64,000 nucleotides of DNA from Rubrivivax sp. Lineage in GTDB: Bacteria; Pseudomonadota; Gammaproteobacteria; Burkholderiales; Burkholderiaceae_C. This document shows positions 33,621 to 42,100 of the stretch, piece after piece. Each line of letters opens with the position of its first letter. The stretch's first letter is position 1. The stretch is taken from positions 83,166-147,165 of the forward strand of contig JAIXRN010000064.1 of NCBI GenBank assembly GCA_027485165.1. The letters are read 5' to 3'. The notes below the pieces were generated by a model. It was not told the origin of the DNA, ran no database searches, and saw only the letters and a list, made by a program, of their open reading frames with translations. The translations under genes were made by a program, and so were the position numbers.

Positions 33621-34558
33621 GACGCAGCGCGCCGCTGCTGATGCTGGGCGCGGCACTGTTGTTTTCCTTCATGGGCGCCGGCGTGAAGGCGGCGTCGGCC
33701 ACCTACAGCGCGGGCGAGATCGTCTTCTTCCGCGCCGCCGTGGGCCTGGTGCTGATGGGCGCGTTGATGCGCCTGCGGGGCGTGCCGCTGGCCACGCCCG
33801 TGCCGGCCATGCACCTGTGGCGCAGCGTGGCGGGTGTGACGTCGCTGTGCCTGTGGTTCTTTGCCATTGGCGGGCTGCCGCTGGGCACGGCCATCACGCT
33901 GAACTACATGTCGTCGATCTGGATCGCGCTGTTCCTGATCGGCGGCGCGGTCCTGATGCCGGCACCTGGCGCGGCCGGCGCGCCAAGCGGCATCGACGGC
34001 CGGCTGCTGGCGTCGGTGCTGGCGGGCTTCGCGGGCGTGGCCCTGGTGCTGCGGCCCACGATCGAACAGGACCAAATCTGGCACGGCCTGTGCGGCCTGC
34101 TGTCGGGGCTGCTGGCGGCGATGGCCTACCTGCAGGTCAGCGCGCTGGGGCGGGCGGGCGAACCGGAAGAGCGCGTGGTCTTCTATTTCTCGCTGGGCGG
34201 GTGCGTGGTGGGCCTGGCCTTGGCCATGGCTACGGGCGGCCTGCACGCCCTGGGCGCCGGCCCGACGGCCCACAGCCTGGCGGGTCTGGGGCTGTTGCTG
34301 GGCATCGGTGTGCTGGCCACGGCCGCGCAGTGGGTGCTGACGCGCGCTTACGCCATCGGCAACGCCCTGGTGAATTCCGCCTTGCAGTACACCGGCATCG
34401 TGTTCTCATCGCTGTTGGGCGTGTGGTGGTTCGACGACCCGCTCACGCCGCTGGCGCTGGCGGGCATGGTGCTGATCGTGGCCGCCGGGCTGGCAGCGAC
34501 CGTGCTGCGCCAACGCGTGGTTCATCCTCACCCGCGCCAGCCGCCTGCCGAATCCTGA
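33617..34558 (+). CDS. EamA/DMT-superfamily membrane transporter
   Basis: About 313 residues with ten membrane helices in two EamA repeats (first APLLMLGAALLFSFMGAGVK; second around LCGLLSGLLAAMAYLQVSAL). DMT proteins export metabolites or amino acids. No ATG or GTG fits the N-terminus. A CTG at 33617 overlaps the Rieske stop (CTGA), is 8 bases after AGGAG, and gives RRSAPLLM, the expected basic start before helix 1. The next ATG (33641) would cut into helix 1. The CTG start is therefore proposed. Coupling suggests it moves a substrate or product related to the oxygenase. Confidence 0.85.
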   Translation: MRRSAPLLMLGAALLFSFMGAGVKAASATYSAGEIVFFRAAVGLVLMGALMRLRGVPLATPVPAMHLWRSVAGVTSLCLWFFAIGGLPLGTAITLNYMSSIWIALFLIGGAVLMPAPGAAGAPSGIDGRLLASVLAGFAGVALVLRPTIEQDQIWHGLCGLLSGLLAAMAYLQVSALGRAGEPEERVVFYFSLGGCVVGLALAMATGGLHALGAGPTAHSLAGLGLLLGIGVLATAAQWVLTRAYAIGNALVNSALQYTGIVFSSLLGVWWFDDPLTPLALAGMVLIVAAGLAATVLRQRVVHPHPRQPPAES

Positions 34559-34586
34559 CCTCCCCCTGCCCCTGAAAGCCTTCGCG

Positions 34587-35444
34587 ATGCAGACGCTGAT
34601 CTCCGCACCTGACCTGCTGGCCGCTTTGCAGGCCCCCGCCAGTGCCCGGCCCTGGGTGCTGCTGGACTGCGGTTTCGACCTGGCCGACCCCGCCGCCGGC
34701 GAACGCGCCTACGCGGCCGGGCACCTGCCCGGCGCGCATTACGCCCACCTCGACCGCGACCTGTCGGGCCCGAAGGCGCCGGCGGGCCAGCCCGCGCGCG
34801 GCCGCCACCCGCTGCCCGCGCGCGACACCCTGGCCGCCACCGCCGGTCGCTGGGGCGTCGCCCCGGGGGTGCAGGTGGTGGCTTACGACGCCCAGGGCGG
34901 GCCCTATGCCGCCCGCGCCTGGTGGCTGCTGCGCTGGCTGGGGCATGCCGACGTGGCGGTGCTGGACGGCGGAACCGCCGCCTGGTTGGCCGCAGGCGGC
35001 GCGCTGACGGCAGCCGCGCCGGCGCATTGGGAACCGCAGCCGCCCTACCCCCCATGCCCGGCAGGCATGCCCACCATCGACGCCCCTGCCCTGCTGGCCG
35101 CGCTGGGGCAGGTGGCACTGCTGGACGCCCGGGCACCGGAACGCTTCCGCGGCGACGTCGAGCCGCTGGACCCAGTGGCTGGCCACATCCCCGGGGCCGT
35201 CAACCGCTTCTTCAAGCACAACCTGCAGGCCGACGGGCGTTTCAAGGCTGCCGCCGCGCTGCAGGCCGAATTCGCAGCCCTGGCCAGCCCGGGCCAGCGC
35301 GTCGTGCAGCAGTGCGGTTCAGGCGTGACGGCGTGCCACAACCTGCTGGCCATGGCCCATGCCGGGCTGGGCGATTCCACCCTGTACCCCGGTTCATGGA
35401 GCGAATGGTGTGGCGACACCGGCCTCCCCACCGCCCGTGGCTGA
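34587..35444 (+). CDS. sseA: 3-mercaptopyruvate/thiosulfate sulfurtransferase
   Basis: This 285-residue protein has two rhodanese domains. The first is inactive; the second has the active-site loop VVQQCGSGVTACHNLLAM, whose CGSGVT form is typical of 3-mercaptopyruvate sulfurtransferases. HLPGAHYAHLDRDLSG and HIPGAVNRFF are the conserved rhodanese turns. It transfers sulfane sulfur to acceptors such as cyanide or thiols. It begins 28 bp after the EamA gene on the same strand and may be cotranscribed. Confidence 0.93.
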   Translation: MQTLISAPDLLAALQAPASARPWVLLDCGFDLADPAAGERAYAAGHLPGAHYAHLDRDLSGPKAPAGQPARGRHPLPARDTLAATAGRWGVAPGVQVVAYDAQGGPYAARAWWLLRWLGHADVAVLDGGTAAWLAAGGALTAAAPAHWEPQPPYPPCPAGMPTIDAPALLAALGQVALLDARAPERFRGDVEPLDPVAGHIPGAVNRFFKHNLQADGRFKAAAALQAEFAALASPGQRVVQQCGSGVTACHNLLAMAHAGLGDSTLYPGSWSEWCGDTGLPTARG

Positions 35445-35574
35445 AGCGCGGGGCTGAACGGCCGGTCTGAACCGCCCGCCCGGCGCGCGTTTGACGACTG
35501 TCAATCCGCTCGCGGCCGTTTGCGCGACACTGAACCCACACCGCCCCCAAAGTCCAGGAACCCAGGAGCTCGCC

Positions 35575-36009
35575 ATGTACAAACACATCCTCTTCCCCAC
35601 CGACGGCTCGGACATCACGCGCAAGGCGCTGCAGCATGCCCTGACCCTGGCACGCCTGAACGGGGCCGAACTGCATGTGCTGTCGGTGAAGGACCCCTTC
35701 CCCTACAGCGCCATTTCGGAAATGCAGCCCGTGCCGCCGCAGGACTTCTACGACGCCCAGGAACGCGTGGCTTCAGGCCGCGTGCAGGAAGCGGTGGCTG
35801 CGGCACAGGCGGCCGGCATCACCGCGCATGGCGAAACGGTGGAAGCCCTACACGCCTGGGAAGCCATCCTGGAACAGGCCAAGGCCCATGCTTGCGACCT
35901 GGTGGTGATGGCCTCGCACGGCCGCCGCGGTGTCAGCGCCCTGCTGCTGGGCAGCGAAACGCAGAAGGTGCTGACGCACAGCACGCTACCGGTGCTGGTG
36001 GTGCGCTGA
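35575..36009 (+). CDS. Universal stress protein (UspA family)
   Basis: This 144-residue single-domain Usp starts MYKHILFPTDGSDITRKALQ and carries the ATP-type motif DLVVMASHGRRGVSALLLGS followed by QKVLTHSTLPVLVVR. Such small ATP-binding proteins help survival under starvation or respiratory stress. CAGGAG precedes ATG 35575. It ends convergently with the ZIP transporter gene, with both stop codons inside an 18-bp palindrome. No specific stress can be named. Confidence 0.93.
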   Translation: MYKHILFPTDGSDITRKALQHALTLARLNGAELHVLSVKDPFPYSAISEMQPVPPQDFYDAQERVASGRVQEAVAAAQAAGITAHGETVEALHAWEAILEQAKAHACDLVVMASHGRRGVSALLLGSETQKVLTHSTLPVLVVR

Positions 36010-36024
36010 CGCAGCGCTGTGTCA
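36007..36024. other. Imperfect palindrome covering both convergent stop codons
   Basis: TGACGCAGCGCTGTGTCA is symmetric except for one mismatched pair. Its outer bases are the usp stop (36007-36009) and, on the other strand, the ZIP-gene stop (36022-36024). It could fold in both transcripts and protect or end them. No T-tract is seen. Confidence 0.4.
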
Positions 36025-36801
36025 GTGCCCGGCGTGTAGAAGCGCGCGTGTCGCCGTCACCAGCAGCAAGCCGACAGACAGCCAGGCCACCTGCGTCAGC
36101 GTTTCGCGCCAGTTCAGGCGCTGCTGCAACTGTGGCAGCAGGTCGGCCACGGCCACATAGATGAAGCTGCTGGACGCCACCACCAGAAGGTAGGGCAACA
36201 GGGCTTCCCACGGCTCGACCAGATAGAAGCCCAGCACGCCGCCAGCCACTGCCGCCAGGCCCGACAAGGCGTTGAAGAACAGCGCCTTGCGGCGTGAAAA
36301 GCCCGCATTCAGCAGCACGATGTAGTCGCCGGCTTCCTGCGGGATCTCGTGCGCCGCCACCGCCAGCGCCGTAGCCACGCCCAGGCGCGGGTCGGCGATG
36401 AAGGCCGCGGCGATGATCACGCCGTCGCAGAAGTTGTGCACGCCGTCGCCCACCAGCACGCTCAGGCCACCGCGCCCGGCCTGCTGGGCGTCGAAGTGAT
36501 GGTGGTGCCCATGACCGTCGCCTTCGTGGTGGTGCACGTGGCGGTAGAGCTCGGCCTTTTCCAGCAGCCAGAAAAACAGCAGCCCGCCCAGCAGGGTGGC
36601 AAACAGGGTGTGCGGGCTGGCCGTGCCTTCGAAGGCTTCGGGCAGCACGTGCAGCAGCGAAGTGCCCAGCAACACGCCCGCCGACAGGCTGACGAGGTTC
36701 TTCACCACCCGGCTGAGCACGGTGACCGACAAGGCGGCCGCGATGAAAACGGAAAGCAGGCCGCCGATGGCCGTGGCAACGATGATGTAGGCAAGGGTCA
36801 T
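36022..36801 (-). CDS. ZIP-family divalent metal transporter
   Basis: This 259-residue protein has eight membrane helices. A His-rich cytoplasmic loop (HVHHHEGDGHGHHHHFD, about residues 90-106) is followed by the metal-pathway helices VLVGDGVHNFCDGVIIAAAF and AAHEIPQEAGDYIVLLNAGF, the ZIP signature of helices 4 and 5. ZIP proteins bring zinc or iron into the cytoplasm. The gene is convergent with the stress-protein gene. Direction and metal cannot be fixed from sequence. Confidence 0.93.
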   Translation of the reverse strand: MTLAYIIVATAIGGLLSVFIAAALSVTVLSRVVKNLVSLSAGVLLGTSLLHVLPEAFEGTASPHTLFATLLGGLLFFWLLEKAELYRHVHHHEGDGHGHHHHFDAQQAGRGGLSVLVGDGVHNFCDGVIIAAAFIADPRLGVATALAVAAHEIPQEAGDYIVLLNAGFSRRKALFFNALSGLAAVAGGVLGFYLVEPWEALLPYLLVVASSSFIYVAVADLLPQLQQRLNWRETLTQVAWLSVGLLLVTATRALLHAGH

Positions 36802-36868
36802 GCAGCCATGCTACCGACCCTGTCAAGCGCCACGCCGGGGCCGGCGCGGCGCCATGCGACACAGGGCT

Positions 36869-37759
36869 TCAGGCCACGCCGTGGGCCTTGAACCAGGCCA
36901 GCGCACGCTGCCAGCCGTCTTCGGCCGCTTCTTTGCGGTAGCTGGGGCGGTAGTCGGCATGGAAGGCGTGCGGCGCGTCGGGGTAGACGACGAACTGGCT
37001 CGTCTGCGCCGCGGCGCTGCCCTTGGCCAGTGCCGCCTTCATGGCTTCCACCGTGTCCAGCGGAATGCCGGTGTCCTTCTCGCCATAAAGGCCCAGTACC
37101 GGACCGGCCAGCTTGCCCACTACGTCGACCGGGTTGCTGGGCGTGGTCGGGCTGGGCTGGCCCACCAGGCGGCCATACCAGGCCACGCCAGCCTTGATGG
37201 CCGGGTTGTGGGCGCTGTACATCCAGGTGATGCGCCCGCCCCAGCAGAAGCCGGTGATGCCGGCCTTGGCGGTGTCGAAGCCCTGCGCCTTGGCCCAGGC
37301 CAGCGTGGCGTCCAGGTCAGCCATCACCTGCGCGTCGGGCACCTTGCTGATGACTTCGGCGATCAGCTTGCCGATCTCGCCATAGGCCGTTGCATCGCCC
37401 TGGCGCACGAACATCTCTGGCGCGATGGCGCAGTAGCCGGCCTGCGCGAAGCGGCGCGCCACGTCGGCGATGTATTCGTGCACACCGAAGATTTCGCTGA
37501 TCACCAGCACCACCGGCGCGTTCGGCCGGTTGGCGGGGGCTGCGCGGTAGGCCGGCATCTTGAAGTCGCCCACCGGAATGGTGACCTCGCCGGCCAGCAG
37601 GCCGCTGGACGGCGTCTTCACCACCGTCTGCGCCATCACGGGCAGCACGGCAGCGGCAAAGCCCGTGCCCACGGCTGCCCGCACGAAGCTGCGGCGGTCG
37701 GGGGTGGCGCCCATCAGGCCCTGGGCGGGGACCAGGGTGTCGAATTCTTCTTGCAGCAT
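36869..37759 (-). CDS. Dienelactone hydrolase family protein with Tat-type signal
   Basis: This 296-residue protein starts at ATG 37759 (CAGGAG upstream). A twin-Arg N-terminus, DRRSFVRAAVGTGFAAAVLP, suggests Tat export. The alpha/beta hydrolase core has the nucleophile Cys in AGITGFCWGGRITWMY (about residue 163), Asp in YGEKDTGIPLD and His in YPDAPHAFHADYR, the dienelactone hydrolase triad. It may act on lactones or esters in the periplasm. The frame runs much further upstream, but that stretch is antisense to ppx and not part of the gene. It is divergent from ppx. Confidence 0.88.
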   Translation of the reverse strand: MLQEEFDTLVPAQGLMGATPDRRSFVRAAVGTGFAAAVLPVMAQTVVKTPSSGLLAGEVTIPVGDFKMPAYRAAPANRPNAPVVLVISEIFGVHEYIADVARRFAQAGYCAIAPEMFVRQGDATAYGEIGKLIAEVISKVPDAQVMADLDATLAWAKAQGFDTAKAGITGFCWGGRITWMYSAHNPAIKAGVAWYGRLVGQPSPTTPSNPVDVVGKLAGPVLGLYGEKDTGIPLDTVEAMKAALAKGSAAAQTSQFVVYPDAPHAFHADYRPSYRKEAAEDGWQRALAWFKAHGVA

Positions 37760-37834
37760 GCGGTGCTCCTGGCAGACGATGAACAGGGCCGCATTGTGGG
37801 CTGGTGCAGCAAAGCCCATTGGCACAATGCGCAC

Positions 37835-39364
37835 ATGCAAGAACGCGCCAACCTCGGCAGCAGCCTGGCTGCCATCGACCTCGGATCCAACAGCTTCCGC
37901 CTGGAGCTGGCCCAGATCCCCCATGGGCGCTACCGCCGCATCGACTACCTGAAGGAAACCGTGCGCCTGGGCGCCGGCCTGGACAGCGACGGCCTGCTGA
38001 CCGAAGAAGCCGTGCAGCGCGGCCTGGCCTGCCTGCGGCGGTTTGCTGCGCGGCTGGCCGGCTTCGAACCTGGCCAGGTGCGCGCCGTGGCCACGCAGAC
38101 GCTGCGCGAAGCGCGCAATCGCAACGCCTTCCTGTTGCGCGCACAGGAAGCGCTGGGCTTCCCGATCGAGGTGATCTCCGGCCGCGAAGAAGCCCGCCTG
38201 ATCTACGCCGGCGTGGCGCAGATGCAGCCCAGCGACGACCGGCGGCTGGTGATCGACATCGGCGGCCGGTCGACCGAGCTCATCCTGGGCCAGGGCCGGG
38301 TACCGCAGGTGGCAGAAAGCTATGGCGTGGGCTGCGTCAGCCTGTCGATGCGCTTCTTTGGCGACGGCCAGCTGACGCAGGCTGCCTTCCGCGCCGCCCA
38401 GGTGGCCGCAGGGGCCGAACTGGAAGAAGCCCTGCAGCCCTTTGCGCCGCGCTTGTGGGACATCGCCATGGGCTCTTCGGGCACGGCGGGCGCGGTGGCC
38501 GGGCTGTTGCAGGCCGCAGGCATCAGCGACGGCCGCATCACCCCCGCCGGGTTGCGCTGGTGCATCGAGCAGTGCATCGCAGCCGGTCACCTGGACCGGC
38601 TGTCGCTGCCCGGCCTGAAGCCCGAACGCCATGCCGTGCTGCCAGGCGGTCTGGCCATCCTGTACACGCTGGCGGCGCACTTCGACATCGCCGCGCTCTG
38701 GCCTGCCAAGGGCGCGCTGCGCCAGGGCGTGATCGTCGACCTGAACGAGCGCATCGAAGCGCAGCAGCGCGCCCGCCCGGGCGACATGCGCGACGCCAGT
38801 GTGGCTGAGCTGCAGCGCCGTTTCGCGGTCGACACAGGCCAGGCAGCGCGCGTGGCCGCGGTGGCGCTGGCGCTGTTCGACGCCGTGCAGCCGGCGCTGG
38901 CGGCCACCCAGACTGCGCCTGCCGGCAGCGAGACGCGGCGCGAGCTGGCCTGGGCCTGCGCGCTGCACGAAATCGGGCTGATGGTGTCGCACCACGACCA
39001 CCACCGCCACAGCGCCTACCTGCTGGCGCATGTGGACGCGCCGGGCTTTTCGCAAAGCCAGCAGCGGCGCATCGGCGACCTGGTGCTGGCGCAGCGCGGC
39101 GGCCTGCGCAAGATCGAACCGCAACTGGCCAACGAGGCCTTTGCCTGGCAGGTGCTGTGCATGCGGCTGGCAGCGATCAAGTGCCATGCGCGCGGTGAAG
39201 TCAATGCCAAGGCGCTGGCGCTGCGCGCCAAGGGGCGCGAGGCCCGCCTGGGCTTCAGCGCCCAATGGGCTGCGAGCCACCCGCGCACCTTGTACCTGCT
39301 GCAGGAAGAAGCCGACGTCTGGGCCCGCAGCGGGCTGCTGAAGCTGCTGCTGCCGGCGGTCTAG
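37835..39364 (+). CDS. ppx: Exopolyphosphatase / guanosine pentaphosphate phosphatase family
   Basis: This 509-residue Ppx/GppA enzyme has ATPase-fold phosphate motifs AAIDLGSNSFRLELAQ (about residue 10) and LVIDIGGRSTELILGQG (about 145), the catalytic Glu region SGREEARLIYAGV, and a C-terminal HD-like region with ALHEIGLMVSHHDHHRHSAY. It removes phosphate from polyphosphate ends. The start ATG 37835 was chosen to give MQERANLGSSLAAIDLG. It is grouped with sixA and ppk, so both arms of polyphosphate turnover are together. It is divergent from the dienelactone hydrolase. Confidence 0.95.
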   Translation: MQERANLGSSLAAIDLGSNSFRLELAQIPHGRYRRIDYLKETVRLGAGLDSDGLLTEEAVQRGLACLRRFAARLAGFEPGQVRAVATQTLREARNRNAFLLRAQEALGFPIEVISGREEARLIYAGVAQMQPSDDRRLVIDIGGRSTELILGQGRVPQVAESYGVGCVSLSMRFFGDGQLTQAAFRAAQVAAGAELEEALQPFAPRLWDIAMGSSGTAGAVAGLLQAAGISDGRITPAGLRWCIEQCIAAGHLDRLSLPGLKPERHAVLPGGLAILYTLAAHFDIAALWPAKGALRQGVIVDLNERIEAQQRARPGDMRDASVAELQRRFAVDTGQAARVAAVALALFDAVQPALAATQTAPAGSETRRELAWACALHEIGLMVSHHDHHRHSAYLLAHVDAPGFSQSQQRRIGDLVLAQRGGLRKIEPQLANEAFAWQVLCMRLAAIKCHARGEVNAKALALRAKGREARLGFSAQWAASHPRTLYLLQEEADVWARSGLLKLLLPAV

Positions 39365-39394
39365 GCCACGGGCTGCCGGCCGCAGCTCAGGTCT

Positions 39395-39856
39395 TTACAA
39401 CAGGTCTGGCCCGATAACGGCGTGCAGCACCACCTGCACCACGCCTTCGCGTTCGCGGGCGCGCAGCCACCAGACGCCGCCCTTCTTCACCGCCCACGGC
39501 AGCGGCTGCCCGCCCGACAGGTACGACGCCGCCAGCCCCAGCGTGGGCTGGTGGCCCACCACCAGAACCGGTTCGCGTGAATCGGGCCAGCGGGCGGCGT
39601 GCAAGAGCGCGTCGACCGTGCCTTCCGGGCCCAGCGCTTCCAGCGTCTTGAACTTGCGGTCCAGGGCCTGCGCCGTTTGCTGCGTGCGCCGCGCCGGGCT
39701 GACCAGCACGCGCGCCGTGCTGGGCAGCTGGCGGTTCAGCCAGGCGGCCATGCGCTGGGCCTGGCGTTCGCCCTTGGGGGTGAGGGCGCGTTCCAGGTCG
39801 GTCTGCACTTCGCGCATCTCGAAGGCTTCGGCGTGGCGCCAGAGGATCAGGTCCAT
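39395..39856 (-). CDS. sixA: Phosphohistidine phosphatase SixA
   Basis: This 153-residue protein of the histidine phosphatase superfamily has the RHG-type active site MDLILWRHAEAF at the very start and a second His in LVVGHQPTLGLAASYL (about residue 100). SixA removes phosphate from histidine residues, for example on phosphotransfer proteins. It lies between ppx and ppk; with ppk it is on the same strand, 20 bp apart. A link to polyphosphate metabolism is suggested only by this frequent neighbourhood. Confidence 0.93.
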   Translation of the reverse strand: MDLILWRHAEAFEMREVQTDLERALTPKGERQAQRMAAWLNRQLPSTARVLVSPARRTQQTAQALDRKFKTLEALGPEGTVDALLHAARWPDSREPVLVVGHQPTLGLAASYLSGGQPLPWAVKKGGVWWLRAREREGVVQVVLHAVIGPDLL

Positions 39857-39875
39857 GGCCCGGCTCTCCAGAGGT

Positions 39876-41987
39876 TCAGGTGTAGCGCTGCATCAGCGCC
39901 TGCTGCGCGCCTGTGCCGCTGCCGTCGGCCGGGCCGACGCGGCGGTAGCGGCCTTCGCTGTCCAGCGCCCAGGCGTCCAGGCTGTCGTGCAAGTAGGGCA
40001 CCAGGGCCTCGTCGATGACGCGCTGGCGCAGCAGCGGGTCGCGCACGGGCCAGGCCACTTCGATGCGGCGGAACATGTTGCGGCTCATCCAGTCGGCGCT
40101 GCTCAGGTACAGCACTTCGTCAGATTCGTCCTCGCCCCAGCGGAAATACAGCACCCGGGTGTGTTCCAGGAAACGGCCGACCACCGAGCGCACCCGGATG
40201 TTGTCGGTGAAGCCCGGCAGCCCAGGCGGCAGCATGCAGGCGCCGCGGATCACCAGGTCGATGCTGGCCCCGGCCTGGCTGGCCGCGGCCAGGCCCTGCA
40301 TCAGGGCCGGGTCGGTGAGCGCATTGACCTTCACGACGATGCGCGCCGGGCGGCCTGCGCGGGCCGCGTCGGCCACCTGGCGCATGTGGCGCATGAAGCG
40401 CCGGTGCAGCAGGAAGGGCGCCGTCACCAGCTGCTGCGGAGCCTTCACGCGCGTCTGGCTGGCCAGCTGCAGGAACACGGCATCGGCGTCGGCCGTCAGC
40501 CCGGGGTCGGACGTCAGGCAGCCCATGTCGGTATAGACGCGGGCGGTACGCGGGTTGTAGTTGCCGGTGCTCAGGTGGGCGTAGCGGCGCAGCACATCGC
40601 CTTCGCGCCGCGTCACCAGCAGCATCTTGGCGTGCGTCTTCAGGCCCACGATGCCGTACACCACCTGCGCGCCGACGGCTTCCAGGCGTTCGGCCCAGTT
40701 GATGTTGGCTTCTTCGTCGAAGCGCGCCTTCAGTTCCACCACCGCCAGCACTTCCTTGCCGCGGCGGGCGGCTTCGATCAGCAGGTCGCCCAGCACGCTT
40801 TGCGCGCCGGTGCGGTAGATGGTCTGCTTGATGGCCAGCACCTGCGGGTCTTCAACCGCTTCGCGCAAGAACTGCACCACGGGTTCGAAGCTTTCGAAAG
40901 GGTGGTGCAGCAGCACGTCGCGCTGGCGCAGCTGGTCGAAGATGCTCTGCCCCGGCACCAGGCTGGCGCTGGGCCAGGCGGCTTCGAAGGCTGGGAAGCG
41001 CAGCGCGTCGGCATCGGCCTGGTCGATGAGCTGGTTCAGGCGCACCAGGTTCACCGGCCCGTTGACGCGGTACAGCGCCACGTCGGGCAAGCCGAATTGC
41101 TGCAGCAGGAAGCGGCTCAGCATTTCCGGGCAGGTGCTGGTCACTTCCAGGCGGATGGCCTGGCCATAGTGGCGCGTGGTCAGGCCGCGGCGAAGCGCCT
41201 GGCGCAGGTTGGTGACGTCGTCGGCGTCGACTTCCAGGTCGCTGTCGCGCGTGACGCGGAACTGGCTGAAGGACTGCACCGTGCGGCCCGGGAACAATTC
41301 GGCCAGGTGGGCACGCATGACGCTGGTCAGCAGCACGAAGCCCTGGCGGCCGCCGCACAGCCCGGCCGGCAGGCGGATGACGCGCGGCAGCACGCGCGGC
41401 ACCTTGACGATGGCGATCTGGTTGTCGCGCCCGAAGGCGTCGCGCCCGTCGAGCTGGGCGATGAAGTTCAGGCTCTTGTTGGCCACCTGCGGGAACGGGT
41501 GGCTCGGGTCCAGGCTGACGGGCACCAGCAGCGGGCGCACCTGGGTGTCGAAGAACTCGGCCACCCAGGCGCGCTGGGCAGCGTTGCGTTCGGCATGGTT
41601 CAGCACCACGATGCCGTGGCCGGCCAGGGCGGGCATGAGTTCGTCGTTGAACACGGCGTACTGTTCGTCGATCAGTTCGTGTGCGGCACCGGCCACGGCG
41701 GCCAGGTCGGCGTGCGAAACACCGCTGCCGGGCTGGCGCACGGCTTCGATGTAGTCGGCCACGCGCACTTCGAAGAACTCGTCGATGTTGCTGCTGACGA
41801 TGGTGATGTAGCGCAGACGTTCCAGCAGCGGCACATCGGGGCGCCGGGCTTGCGCCAGCACGCGCCGGTTGAACTGCAGGATGGACCGCTCGCGGTTCAA
41901 CAAGGGCAGGGCACCAGGGGCTGCAGCTGCAGCGGCTGGCACGGGCTGGGCCGCGGGCAAGGCCTGCGGCCGGGGGTCGTCGCTCAT
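39876..41987 (-). CDS. ppk1: Polyphosphate kinase 1
   Basis: This 703-residue PPK1 starts after a Pro/Ala-rich N-terminal tail, with LLNRERSILQFNRRVLAQAR as the family opening. The catalytic His is in RRYAHLSTGNYNPRTARVYTDMG (about residue 455), and DLVIRGACMLPPGLPGF and YLSSADWMSRNM are the later motifs. It builds polyphosphate from ATP reversibly and autophosphorylates on histidine. It has full length and intact motifs. It shares strand and close spacing with sixA, with ppx on the other strand. Confidence 0.97.
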   Translation of the reverse strand: MSDDPRPQALPAAQPVPAAAAAAPGALPLLNRERSILQFNRRVLAQARRPDVPLLERLRYITIVSSNIDEFFEVRVADYIEAVRQPGSGVSHADLAAVAGAAHELIDEQYAVFNDELMPALAGHGIVVLNHAERNAAQRAWVAEFFDTQVRPLLVPVSLDPSHPFPQVANKSLNFIAQLDGRDAFGRDNQIAIVKVPRVLPRVIRLPAGLCGGRQGFVLLTSVMRAHLAELFPGRTVQSFSQFRVTRDSDLEVDADDVTNLRQALRRGLTTRHYGQAIRLEVTSTCPEMLSRFLLQQFGLPDVALYRVNGPVNLVRLNQLIDQADADALRFPAFEAAWPSASLVPGQSIFDQLRQRDVLLHHPFESFEPVVQFLREAVEDPQVLAIKQTIYRTGAQSVLGDLLIEAARRGKEVLAVVELKARFDEEANINWAERLEAVGAQVVYGIVGLKTHAKMLLVTRREGDVLRRYAHLSTGNYNPRTARVYTDMGCLTSDPGLTADADAVFLQLASQTRVKAPQQLVTAPFLLHRRFMRHMRQVADAARAGRPARIVVKVNALTDPALMQGLAAASQAGASIDLVIRGACMLPPGLPGFTDNIRVRSVVGRFLEHTRVLYFRWGEDESDEVLYLSSADWMSRNMFRRIEVAWPVRDPLLRQRVIDEALVPYLHDSLDAWALDSEGRYRRVGPADGSGTGAQQALMQRYT

Positions 41988-42100
41988 CCCCGGAGTTTAG
42001 GCAGCTTCGGCGGCGGCTTCGTGACAAGCCCTGCTGCCGCTGCGGCGTTGGCATGCCTGAACCGCCAGGCCCGTCGCGCCAGCACCAGCGCCAGGGCGCG

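Noticed and set aside
37760..39280. Upstream extension of the dienelactone hydrolase frame (total 803 codons)
   Set aside because: The extension is antisense to ppx; a good ribosome-binding site and twin-Arg signal at 37759 mark the true start.
39365..39394. Terminator hairpin between convergent ppx and sixA
   Set aside because: Only a five-base stem without a T-tract is visible.
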